Positions 1 to 12,900 of a stretch of 64,000 nt of DNA are shown here, in pieces. The notes under the pieces are model-generated. The model was not told where the DNA came from. It made no database searches and worked only from the letters and a program-made list of their open reading frames with translations. Position numbers and translations under genes: made by a program. Source of the DNA: Aurelia coerulea. Taxonomy: Eukaryota; Cnidaria; Scyphozoa; Semaeostomeae; Ulmaridae. Positions within the stretch are counted from its first letter, which is position 1, and each line of letters opens with the position of its first letter. Where the stretch lies: assembly GCA_039566865.1 (NCBI GenBank), contig CM076959.1, positions 15,049,501 to 15,113,500 on the forward strand, in the 5' to 3' direction.

Positions 1-33
1 AGTAAGCCATCAGTCTGCTTATATTAGAGCTGC

Positions 34-243
34 CTATTTTACTTTGTACTTTAATGATAATTTTATTCTTCTTTTTTGTTGGGGATACGAATCGTCAAAG
101 TTCAAAACAACGGTCATCCCCCAAAAAGGAAACCTGTGATCATGCGCAGAAAGCATGTTTAGTTTTGTGGAAAGGATGTGGGCGGATAATCCGGCCACAA
201 TGCAAATAAGAATTAGCAAAGAGACAAAGAGATTCTCGCGCAT
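34..243 (-). CDS. Small ORF with signal-peptide-like start (uncertain)
   Basis: 69 codons from ATG at 243, starting MRENLFVSLLILICIVAG, a plausible signal peptide. Near its end a possible donor (aaa|gtaaaa) precedes the stop, so it could be a first exon of a gene running off the window. No family was recognised. It may also be a chance frame. Confidence 0.25.
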   Translation of the reverse strand: MRENLFVSLLILICIVAGLSAHILSTKLNMLSAHDHRFPFWGMTVVLNFDDSYPQQKRRIKLSLKYKVK

Positions 244-849
244 GGTAATAGGTTTCCCAGCTGTTGATTTGCTTTGAACTTTACAAGCATAACAAAAGGC
301 TCAGACAAAAGGGGCAGTCCTCGGTATCCTCAACAATTTTAATACGCATCAAGTAGCTGTAATTTTGCTACAACGCCTACTATGAAGAGATTAATAATAA
401 TAATAATTATAATAGTAATTGGTGAAACCTAATAAGCGTGGATGATTTTTATTCCGTGCCCCTTCTGTGTGTCATGTAAACACAACGAGAAAAAACATGC
501 CGGCTAGGCGAGATATAATAATTTGTAAAAGTACACCACATGTAATGTGTAATGTCACATTACAGCCCTGAAGAAGTCCTGCATGGCAGGACGAAATATT
601 GGCAAAGAATAAATTCAATCATATTTGCTGTTGTTTTTTGTAGCATTGCGGTGCTTCTGCCTTTAAACTTAGGCGAGATATCCCTGCTAGGCAAGATATC
701 CCGGCAAGGCGGGATCATGTAAACAGGCCCTTACTGCTGCATAATTGTATTCACTTGGAACTGTCTATGAGCCTTTTTGCCCTATTTCACATTGTCACGA
801 ATCTGGATTGCAAGCAAATTTTTGTTCGTCTGGTAATTTAATAACTTAC

Positions 850-967
850 CGTTCACTTTTCGTAAAATCAATCCTGCATTGCAATTGCTTTCCAACATTC
901 GTCCAACTCTTTGCATTCTCAGTAAGTGCATAAGCATCCAACAACCCAAAGCCAAACTGATCGCTCA
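850..967 (-). CDS. Protease exon 12: end of catalytic domain
   Basis: 118 bases, phase 1 to 2, encoding VSDQFGFGLLDAYALTENAK. This corresponds to the VSHxYGFGLLDAxxMVxxAxxW block that links the catalytic and P domains. The donor is aacg|gtaag. No further exon was recognised between here and base 1. Confidence 0.85.
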
Positions 968-3900
968 CTGAAAGAAAACAATTCATTGCTGAGAGACCAG
1001 GCGGAGAATAGGGCAATGGTTGCCAGAGAGCGACACTTGTAAAAATACTTCAATCTCTCAGCAATCAAGCAGATTTTGATTCATTCCAATGCATCAAGTA
1101 CTCAATCAAGTGTCAGGCATTTTCAAAGTAGGAACTTTTAACTTGCTCACGCCCGGGGGGGGGGGGGGGTACTTGACCTAAATTTGTACGGGGGTGTGCC
1201 CACGAAACAAATTTTCTTACCCTGCTCCAGAATTTTTCGCTCAACCTGTGCTAGAAAAAATTGGTGAAAAGTATACTCCAAAACATGAAAATTTGACCGA
1301 AAACGACCAAATCTGACAAAATATCCCCTTTTGACATATTTTGACAAACTGCTCTAGAAAAAATTGCCTTATTTTCATACCACGTGCTAGAAAAAATTGG
1401 CGAAAACGATACACTTAAAAACGGCACATCCCCGTCGGACAAATACACTAAGTACCCCCATGGTGCTCGCCAAAATATACGTATGTAAAATGAATTGAGT
1501 TGGAGTTTTAGTCTAGACACAGAGAAGCCATTTTAAGCTGGCAGTTTTTGTAATATTTGTTAAAGGTAATTCGCAGGGCTACATGATGTGTTCATGAACA
1601 AGAGGTTGGGCACGAATAAAAAACGACGGAACTGGGTGAAATTGACACGACAAGAGCATAAGAGACAAAGAGTGCATGGGTTTTCCTTTGTTCTTTTTTC
1701 TTTCCTTTGTTCTGATGAGAGTGCGACGAAACTAGTATTTGGTGATTTCCACGTTTATCTTTCAGCAGTTACTGGTGAGTTATTAACTAATTCTTTCCTT
1801 TCAGGTTTTAAGGTTAATTCGGTTTTGTCTTACAAGATTTAACAGCTTTCTCTTGTTGCAGGCTTATTTTGGTGATTGTTTCTTTTACAGGAGTTAATAG
1901 TGTTCTTTCTACTGATTTCGGTGTTTTTGTTGCGTTTATGGGTTTAATAAGATGAGTCCGTTATTCAAGGCTATTTTTGTTCCTTTTACAGATGGACATA
2001 CATACCCATGTCTATTACCTTTAATTGGTAATTTATTCAATAATTGGAAATTTATTCTTATTCAATTTCCATGACTTTTATTGTGCTGTGCAGCGAAACT
2101 CCACTGCAAAAGAAGCTGCGGAGAAGCACAAAGCGAGTTCCCTTTCGCTCCTTGGCAGTGGAAGTTCGCTGTGTAGGACAATAGAAGTCACAGACAATGA
2201 GTAAAAATGGAATATATAACCAAATAACAAAATTAAGAAAAAATAGAATAGATTACCAATTAGAAAATATTACAAAAATTAGCAGTTAATCTGGTTTCCT
2301 TGTGGTCGAGGGGATTTGACGGTGGGAATTGATGGAAGATTTACGGCAACTAATTAGATAGCTTACCTCTTATTTTACTATATGTAGCATGATTCGTTCG
2401 CCATAAAACTTTTTCAAATTTTGAACAAGAGCTTCTTGCTATAAGGTGTTGAATATCTCTCCATCCCAGATTTGGACTAATAATGGAAGAAAATACAAAT
2501 AAAACCTATGCATCTACCGCATGAACAAAACGTTGACTGCTTGAAATTCTATCTAGCTGCCGCAAGTTTTTACAAAGATAGATATTTTCTGGATACCATG
2601 CAGACGCAGATTTACGGGGACCATGCACATAACGGCATGCCCTTTACTCTATGATGATCAAGAGCTTTCTGATGACTTGAACGGAAATATACCCGAATTG
2701 ACTTTGCGTTTCATTTACGAAACTGGTCGGCTTGACAAAGAAATTTTGAAACTTCAGTTATGTAGAAAGCAACAACCAAGTAGGGGAGACCGGGGACAAT
2801 TGTAACATGGGGCAATTGTAACACTTGCTCTCACACCTTGTAGAAAATTGAAAAAAAAAATCGAATTTTTGCATAGAGTATGCTCATTCTCGTCCAAAGT
2901 AGCAAACGTTTCTTTCAAGCCACTCGTTTCAAAGAAGTAGGTCATATAATCTTACACGCACCCTTTTGCACCAATCTAAAGATTTGGAACATATTCTGAG
3001 CCAATGGTATTCTTTTCTGATGTCATTTATATCTTAGCCTATATCAATGCAAGTTGTTTGTAACGATACAGCTCAATCCAGTTAAGTTCAGTTCTCATTT
3101 TAAATTCCACTATATACAATTTATCGAAAATAACTATTACAGAAAAATTCATAGCATAGTAATACAGACAGGAAATCAAAACACTATACAAATACAGAAT
3201 GAGAAACAAAATAATTTGTATGGAGGGAATTACTTAAAGGAGGAGCTCTCTCCATAGTTAAAAAATAATCGAGGAAAGAGCACCCCCTGGTTAAATCCAC
3301 CTTTTCAAGGTAAGAGGCGCGAAAGCGGAAGTATTTTGTTTTTTTGAGATTTTGCATTTTTGAGACTAAAATCTTATTATGCGTACAAAGTTTACTTTTG
3401 AGACAAATTTTCACATTCATATCTGTCTTTATTTAGAAATTATGATGATATAAAGAATTTGAATTCATAAAGGCTTTGACCGTGAAATCGGAGTTTGGGC
3501 GCAAATTTGTCCAAACTTTGATTTCATGGTCAAAGCCCTTATGCTTTTAAAAAATTCTCAAAATTGTCATAATTTTGAAATGATGACATATATGAATGTG
3601 AAAATTTGCTACTTTGCTAAACTTTGTACCCAGAACGAGATTTTGGCCTCTACAATGCAATATCTCAAATAACGAAAACTTCCGACTTTCATGCCTCTTA
3701 CCTTGAAAAGATGGATTAGAATGCAATCAGTTCAGTTCAGTTCAGTTCAGTTCAGTTCAGTTCAGTTCAGTTCAGTTCAGTTCAGTTCAGTTCATATAAT
3801 TTTAAAATTCCACCACATACAATAACATTTTAACTAAACAAATACACTAAATACAATAATATTAGAAAATTAAACCAACATAATTAACCACTAATACAAT

Positions 3901-6900
3901 AATAATTAACTAAAGAATACAAATTACGGGAATTGTATGTACGGGAATTTCTTAAGGATGAGCTCTCTCAGTAGCCAAGCTAATAGAGAGCACCCCCTGT
4001 GTTAAGAATGATTAAAGAACTTGACAAATTTGTTCAACTTGATTTCTTCATTAATTTGACCCGTTAATAGGGTAACTGCAGAGCGAAAGCTCTCGAGCTG
4101 CACGCTCAACAACTCCCGCATCATGCTAACAGTACAAAATTCCGTCATTTTCTTCTTTAAATCTGTAACTTCAACTGATGAATAACTGTGACATACTGAA
4201 CTGATGATTTTCTAAAACATTCTAGGATTTCTAACATTAAATAAACAAGGTACTTTGGTAAAAACAGATAAAGTTTTGAAGAGTTCTCTGGCACGTGTGT
4301 TCGCCATGACGCCCATGATGCCTCTCGAAAAAAAGCTCATTGACTTTACCTGTTTTGAATCAACAGGTAAAAGCGGTCAAAATATAGACATATTGGAGAA
4401 TAACACAGCACTTACTTTGCTTGAAGGACTAACGCCATTATTCCCGAGGCTACAGCTGCTGCTGCCGAGGATGCTCCCGTTGTTTGACATCTGTTATTGA
4501 GAGAGCATGATGGCTGAAGTGATAAAAAGTACACGTTTTCTTTCATAAGAAACTTGGATCAGCACTTAGTACTAAAAGTTTCTTAATTTCGCATGAAAAT
4601 TTCGGTGTTTTAGTAGTGAAAGTTTCTTAATTAGTTTCTTATCTTTTTGGGCCTAAAATTGCGGCATTGTTCGAAGTTGAGCCTTCTTCTCGAGAAAGGG
4701 CTTCCATTTTGCATTGACATTGTCATCAAGAAGAAGCCATGCACATCAAGGCAAAAATTTACCAATTTTGCAGTTAAAAGTCAAGAAAAGACGAATGTAC
4801 CTTTGTTAGAGAGACATAGAGTAAGAGAGACATACAGAAATAAAGTTTTAGAGTTTCTTAACAGTTCTTGAGTGTAGTACTAGAGTTTCTTGAATTTTTG
4901 TCATCGTAGTGCTATTTTCTTATAAACCAGTTTCTTATGAAAAAAAACGTGTATGCAGAATAAGCATGGAAGAAACCCAGACTTAACGACCCATTACAAA
5001 TCATGATATTTTGTGCCATTCGGCCATCTCCACATTATAAAATTAGAAGATAGATACTATGATGAGAGGCAGATGCAAAAAACGGAAACTTTTCTTAGAA
5101 CACTGAGGCCTTTCAATCTTATGGTATCATCAGAGTGTGACTGACTAAAACGATCTACGCTGTGATCTACGTTGTGTTTACTTTATAAAATTAAAGAGGA
5201 AAGGGAATCAGAGGGCCCTAAACGTGTCTTTTCGTCTCAAGATCTTAGGAAACATCACGAAAGCAATATTGCTCATGTCCCAGCTTGTCTTGGCCAAGAT
5301 TGTAGATTCAGTTTGTCTTGCTTGTTACCCAACCTGACAGATTTACATCACCTTAACATCACACTTTTCCCTTCCATTGTCTTACGTATATTAGGTAGAA
5401 TTGATAACATTTTTCCATTTGTCGAAAAATTTATCAAAATAAATTTTATCAATTCTACCATATATAGTGAGCGATGAGCAGAAGAGGGACAACATCCACA
5501 GAGAGCAGGCATCGAGTTGATCTTTTGCGCTTTTTTATTCAGTTATCTGCTAACTAGTTTCGCCCACTAGGGCATCTTCAGAGCAACTGATTTATTCAGA
5601 GTATCAACCTCTATTTATAGTATTTTGTATTTCCATATAAGGTTAATTAATTTACAAGTATAATTTTGTCCTTATAAGGTAAAAAAGTTCTTGTCATATG
5701 TTGTTGTTGTTGTTGTTGTTAGCCTCGTTCTCGTTGTTATCAGTTGAGTCGTTGTTCTTGTAGGGGAACGTTTTCGCTTCATGGTGTTATAGTTTTGTGC
5801 TTTGTCCTTTGACGTCAGACTGTCTTTCGTCCATCGTTTTACGAGCTTCGCTTTTCCAATTCTTCGGTGCTTCTTTGCAAGTGACTGATTCCGTGAATCT
5901 TAAGCCACCTCGTTATCAATTCTACCAAATATACCGTAAGACGATGGAAGGGAAAAGTGTGATGTTAAGGTGATGTAAATCTGTAAGGGTTGTGTCGAGG
6001 GCATTGAGCCTGTCCGCGTTTCGGACATTGAGTCGCGTGGGCTAGACATAATACAGGTTACGTCAACAAGGACAGATTTTGTAATACAATAGCAACGGTT
6101 GCGTTTGATTGACACCTGAATTCAAAGCAATTAGCGACTGCAAACAAAGGAAATTCTCTCAACCAATAATTCAAAACAAACCAAGCCGCAAAGGTTTCCC
6201 CAAAACTAGTACGGTAAAGTCTCGCCGTGTGCAAGCGAAGGGTGGTTTTTAAGAGAAGTTATGTGCTTATAACGAAAGTAGAAGGGTAAATCTAAAGTTC
6301 TGTCTGGCGGATTTTCTTTATTTGATTCAGGAGCCGAGTAGAGGGCATTGTTAATTCTGGCGTATTTAGGGCTTAAATGAAACGATTACAAAACAGCTCC
6401 TGAATCAAGTAAATAAAATCCGCGAGACAGAACTTTAGATTTATCCTTCTTCTTTCGTTGTAAGTGCGTAACTTCTCATAAAAACCACCTTTCGCTTGCA
6501 CAAGGCAAAAGTTTGCCCTACTAGTTTCGGGGAAAAATTTGCGGCTTGGCTTGTTTTGAATTACTGGTTGAGAGAATTTCCTTTGTCTACAATCGCTAAT
6601 CGCTTTGAATTGAGGTGTCAATCAACTACACATGTTGCTATTGTATTACAAAATCTGCCCTTGTTGGTTACGTAACCACACTGATCTGGATATCCATCAA
6701 CGATGTTGCTGTAAAAACATGTGTCGGGATAGCTCAGTCGGTAGAGGAACTGCCTAGATAGCTCGAAACTCGCTCTCGTCACACTGTTCCATTTTTCCAC
6801 AGGTTGAAAAATTTACTAAAATAAATGTTATCAATTCTGCCGATAATACGAGAGCCAATTCATCTAAGCAAATAAAATATTTTAAGGACAATTCAGAAAT

Positions 6901-9900
6901 ACACTATGTGACTTTTTAAACGTTTCGATTTTCATCTTCTTTAGTAACTGTTCGTACAATGACTTGGGGACCTACCTATAAACCTAGATTACAATAGGGT
7001 AACAAAAGAAACAAGCGGACCTAGCTAATACACATGTTCCATTCAGTTGGGAATATGAGTATTAGCTAGGTCCACTTGTTAAGTTGTTTCTTTTGTTACA
7101 GGTTTTTAGGTAGGTCCCCAAGTCATTGTACGAACAGTTACTGAAGAAGATGAAAATCGAAACGTTTAAAAAGTCATAGTGTATTTCTGAATGGTCTTTA
7201 TCAATTCTACCAATATGTATAAATATGTATAGCTAGGTACGCGTATAAGCTTGCAATATCATTAGCCTTTCTAATGTACAGTGAACAACGTAAATTTCTT
7301 GACCGACGCCTGCATTCTTTTTTGACACACCCAGTGGGAAATCTGAGAATTTAAGCTTACCATCTTATCTTCTTGATAAAAACCAAGCCCTCCATCTCTT
7401 GAGTACGTCACAGCACTTACAGCAGGGCAAGGCACATTTTGTCTAGAAGCGTTGTTATACTTTGTCACCACACTTATTCCGATTGTGTAAATCAATGAAA
7501 GATATTCATCATAACTGCACGTTCCGTTCCAAGTTCCTCCGTTGCCTGCAGAAAACAGAATGATGTTTCCCTTGCCATTCCGCCCCTAAACGAGGAAGTA
7601 AAGAACGGGCGTTATGGCATAGGTGCCGCTAATGCAGTAAAAACCCGGATATAAGAATCTTCTTTATGAAAGGACTTGGGGGAGGGGGGGGGGGGGGGGT
7701 ACACACGACTAAACATATGCAGAGTGATTGGGGAGTTGGGAGTGATTGGGTGATTGTCGTGATTGGATGGAACGGGATGATTTGAGTGACTGAGGCATAA
7801 ATCAATGGAATTAACAGTAGGGTAGCTAGAGGGATTGGGTCAATCTCAATATACAATATTATATTTGATGCTCTTGATATTTGATGATATCATATTTGAT
7901 GTATCAATAATAATAAATAATGATCAAGTTGCTTGAACATTTCAGCGATCGCCAGCAAAAAGTTACTCAGTTTCATTCTCATTTTAATGTTTATTGTCTT
8001 ACCAGCAGTCGCGAGAGCAAATGGAGATTGATTTTTCCTGCCTTTCACCGGCAATCTCACGAACCAATTGTTACGATTCGCTTTAATGGAAATTGGCCTT
8101 AAGAGAGTAGGTGGCGCGCACCTTCCCTTTGAGCTATGTTTTAGACTAGATCGCTATATCTCCGTTCTTCTACATCAGTGGAAATCAATATGGTGAAAAG
8201 CTGGCCAGGACCCTCTTGAAATATACCCTGCTGTATTTTATAACTTTAACAAGTGCCGCTTCAATGTGTAGATAAAGAAACATGGGTGCATGGGCGTTTT
8301 TTCGACCAATTTATAGCGGTCACTCGATATAGCTATGTCAATACATCCTATTCACAATGACGTCAGCTCTTCTGAAATACCTCATTCGCCTTGATATTTC
8401 ATTTCATTTCATTTTATCTTTTTTACCCATGGTAGCCCCTCAATAATGATAATTGATTTACAGGGGGCCATGCTAAAAACATACAAATAACTACTAATTT
8501 ACAATAAAAACGACATTTGCTATAAAACCTAATCCTAAACCTAAACCTAAACTAATTACAAATTGTCATAAATAAATAAAAGAAAACAGAAAAGAATTGG
8601 TGAGAAATTCATGGCTGCACCTTCTTTTTAAACGCTCTCAGGGTTGAAGTCCCGGCGGGTGCACTTGACTTAATGGAACACACCCACCCAAGTCCATGAT
8701 GCTAAAAAAGACCCCCTTTTCACTGAGAAAGAAAGTAAGATTCACCCCCCTTTTCACTGACATTTACCGGTCCTCCATATGAAATTAGTACCCTTTTTTC
8801 TGGAATCACTGATTTTAAATACCCATAAAAAATCTATGTTAAGAAATGGCACACACAAAACTCAACTTCTGTAATGGTATGCAACACAAACACAATCAAA
8901 CAAATTCTATTAAATTCAAGTTTCTAATCTTTGTCTGTCCAATAAACTAAATACTCAGTCCTGAAACCAACCAAACAATTACTCTTTATGCACAACAAAT
9001 GAATAAGCTGTCCCACCAAAATCTAGATCAGACATCCCAAATACATCTTAGTAAATCCAGGGTGTTGATCTACACACTGGAGCATTCACTGATGTTTTGG
9101 GTTGTCTGATCTAGATTTGGGTGGAAGATACTTTATCTTTATCTGAACACTAAATTATGTTATATATTCTCATCTGTCTGTGTGGGTGTGATATTCTAAA
9201 TGGAACATAAGGAAATCATGGATTCTAGGCTTATATTGGAAGCTTATAGCAATAAATCTGGTCTATTCCTTATGCTCAATCAGCATAGGAAATGCGAGGA
9301 GGCTAAGACCTTTGCCTGGTAGGCCTAGATACTAGTGCAAGGTAGGCATGCATATGTTAGGCCTATGTCATGGTCATGTGTGTGGATAATCATAGGCATC
9401 AGACAAGCCCTTACAGAGTAATCTAACCAAAGGCCTAATGCTCCAGGTTCTAGAAGATATAAAATCCACCCATAATTATTTGAACGTCTCTTACCATTCG
9501 TTGACAGCATTGCTCTGTCTCTAGAAAGGTAATCCAATGTGCTTTGGCCATTTTGAAATGTTGGAATCAAAAGCTAAAATTGCAAATGGCGCTCTTTTCC
9601 AAGAAACTTCTCACCACAGGGAAGCAATGCTAGTAAAATCCTGAGAGCGAGAATTTTTCAGTCAACGAAAATTTCGCAAACTGCTACTCCAATACCCAAT
9701 TGCTATTTGCTATTACTCTAATTCTCCACATTCTCCATTACCCATTTTACATTTACCTACCCTCTTTATCTTCTCAGTGTCCACAGGAAGGCCACATATG
9801 TTTCGCGTGCTCTCTCGCGAAAATATTTAATTCACAAATAACGTTCATTTTCATGCAAGAGAATGTATTTTTTCCTGTGGTTGATCTGAGGCAAAAACTT

Positions 9901-12900
9901 TTCGCAAAAATAAAATCTCTCATACCCATTTTAAAATAATTCAGTTGTTCGTGTGCGTTAAGAGGGGTTCAGACTTCTTACTTATGGCGAAATGCGTGCT
10001 CCTAATCCAAGCCGCATTGACGGTCTTGAAGAATAGCTGGAAGCTTTATAATCCTCTTCCATTACTCTGCTTCATACAGCACGACTCTTCTTGCTCTCTG
10101 CGAACGTCTGCGATCATCACCATTGTCACTCTCCGCACCTCTCGTTACCAAAACAACTCGTCCCTCTGCGCTGATTGCGGACTGAGCAGTAGCCACCTGT
10201 CTCCTCGATTCTTTTTGTGTGTTCTTTTTTTTCAGCATATTCTTCCTAAAATCTTCCAAAGACAGCAAATCAATTGGATCTAAGCTGAATCTTCCGGTTT
10301 CCCTTAATTTCAATTTTACTTTCATGACAATGGAATGGAAGCCAACTGTATCGGAGATCGTTTTGGATACATCATATGTATATTCGTTGCCCTCTTGGTA
10401 ATAAAAGTTAATCGTTAACTGGAGATTCGGATACGTAGACTTGGCGTTCAATGAAACTGGCTTCTTGAATTCGACAACGTTTCTTGTTTTGTTCCTCATT
10501 CGCATTATACGACCCAGTTTCAATGTTTTCTGTTTATTCAAACACACCGCAACATCATCAAACAGTCCGACCTCGTTTGCAAGGTTTACAGATGAAGCTG
10601 ATGATACATTTACATGTTTCGATTTAACTCTTCTTAATCGATCTTTCGACAGACCCTCAGGTGAAGAATTCAGCATAGCAAAGACAGTCGACTTGTGAAT
10701 TTCCCCTACATCAGGCACATGGACAGTTAAGTGTACATCTTTTACAGCAGGAATTTCGTCATCTGGACATACGTCGATTTCATCTGCAACTTGTCTAAGA
10801 TGGAGTGCAAGCTCTGAATATTGCTCCACATAAAGGGCAGCTTCATTTTCTATCGCTTCTTCTTGGTTTCTTGATTCCGAACTAACTGCATTTCCAGTTG
10901 AAATTTCTTGATTGCCGTGGTCAACACGCATTTGCTCCATGATTTGCGTCTCGTTAGTTGCATTGATTAGATGTGGTGAAAAGAACCAGCTGTTCTTGGA
11001 ACTACTCTGCAGTTCATCGTCAGGTTTGATGCCGATCTTACGTAGATCATCTTGGCACTCTTTTAACCCTTTTTCCCATGCACTTGAAAAGGAAGCATCT
11101 GACGGAAAACAGCGAAGATCTGGTGCAATTTCTGGCTGCTGATTGCCTTTCTTCCAGATATTTTCACCTTTTCGGTGCCTTTTAGGATTTACAGGACCAT
11201 CTGAATCAGCGAACACCTCTTGAAGAAACTGCATGTTGTTGAGATTACGAAACATGTCAGTAATGGTATAATTGTGCTTATTTACTACGAAAGAGCCATT
11301 GGCAGAAAAGAACTCTTCGCAAACATCGCTACCAAGACGCTGGAACTCTATTGGATGGTTTGGTGCAAAATCTCTTGAACCTTTCATGAACAGAACTACG
11401 TGATGGCATGATATGGTGACATCTTGGAACGTTTCTCTTGAAAGGAAATTCTCTTTAAGGGCTAATCCTTTGGTTTTGAAAACCCATAGACGCCAAATTC
11501 TGAGGAAATTGCAAACATACGAGGCTTGTGACACTCGCTCTTCCAAGGAAGCTTGTAAGGAGTAGAAAATCTCTACGTATCTCCATGCCATATTCAAATA
11601 GAATAACGTACCAATTACATTTTCTTGTGGTTGCACTGTTCCTGATTGAATCTTTTGCATGGACTCTCGCACCTTGGGAAATAGCAGGCGTTGAGCACTC
11701 TCCCAATTCATTCTGTCTCGACGATCGATGTCAGGTTGTTGTAAGCCATGATCGAATCTTGCAATCCCTTCGTGATCCATGAGTAATTGCAGATGATTTA
11801 CATGACAAATGTTCTTGCCAAGGTACATGATTCTAGATGGGTGCATCAAATGGTTGACAAGTTTTTTCGAATTATGAATGAAATCCTGATCGGATAGACC
11901 GCTGACATATACTTTATCATCTGACTTCTTTACTGCTGCACTCATCGTGAAGTTCTCGTGGTCTATTTGATACCGAGGTTCTTCGTTCGTGGATGAATTT
12001 GCCAGATGAAGTTTTCTTCTTCTTGAGTCACCGTCGGATGAATGCCCAACTAGAGGACCGAGGATATGCAACAAATGACGATCGTACAGCCTTTGTATTT
12101 CTCTCCACTGATTTTGGACGAAGTGGTGGTCGAACTTATTACAAACCGCTTGGAGCAGGGCAACAAGTGGAGGCAAATCTTGGTGCACTGGGTTGATCAA
12201 GATAACTCTGGCATACCCAGCAACGCAATTATTCTTAAAGGCATCGGTCAAGTTCTGATAGGCGTCATCATCAGCTCCTACAACGTGCACAAAACCCTCC
12301 TGGCACACATGGTTGTCCCCATTTTTGCCACACCATCCCCATCCTTGGTCGGTTTTTGAATCCCACTCTACTTTTCCGATTATAACGGTTTCATCCTCGG
12401 CAGTCTCGACAAGGACATCGCCAACGATCTTCTTTTCCCTTTTGATATTTTCATACATATGGGCAAGGTTCTGGAACACCCTATCGGAAAGTTTCTCTGG
12501 ATGGTAGTTAAATTGGAACTTGCGTTTAGTTCTTCTCTGGGTGTCGTCAGATGGCCCGTCTAGATTCTTCGACATAAATCGTGCTGCTCTGGGCCCCCCA
12601 ATAATTCGAAGGCAACTATAGATTTGTTTCGTGAAGCTGTTGTAACGCGGGGACTTTCTTTGAAAATTTTTCACGATATTGCTGATGAATTGCAGTACTT
12701 TTGATTTTCCAGACAGGAGACCTTTCTCATACGCCGAATTTAAATCATTAATGATTGCTGAGACATCTCCACGATTTGCGTTTTCGCCAATTCGGTCAAG
12801 AAGAGTTTTTCTTGAAGATCGAAGCCGTGCAATTGTTTTACAAAGGTTGTACATTTTAAGTCGTTGACTTTCACAAACTTTTCGATACTTTCTGAGTTTT

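Larger units (their letters stand above)
3098..3997. repeat. Two copies of a LINE-tail-like repeat with a foldback element between them
   Basis: Segments 3098-3250 and 3793-3997 share AATACAAATTA..GGGAATT..TTAAGGA.GAGCTCTCT and recur at 35165-35340. They look like 3' ends of one minus-strand retroelement family. Between them, 3298-3716 is a palindromic foldback with arms of about 200 bases centred near 3510. Confidence 0.55.

Noticed and set aside
745..933. 62-codon plus-strand frame
   Set aside because: Antisense shadow of protease exon 12.
3727..3793. CRISPR-like or telomere-like array
   Set aside because: Simple pentamer microsatellite without spacers; not a telomere motif.
4255..4500. 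81-codon plus-strand frame
   Set aside because: Antisense shadow of protease exon 10 (catalytic Ser).
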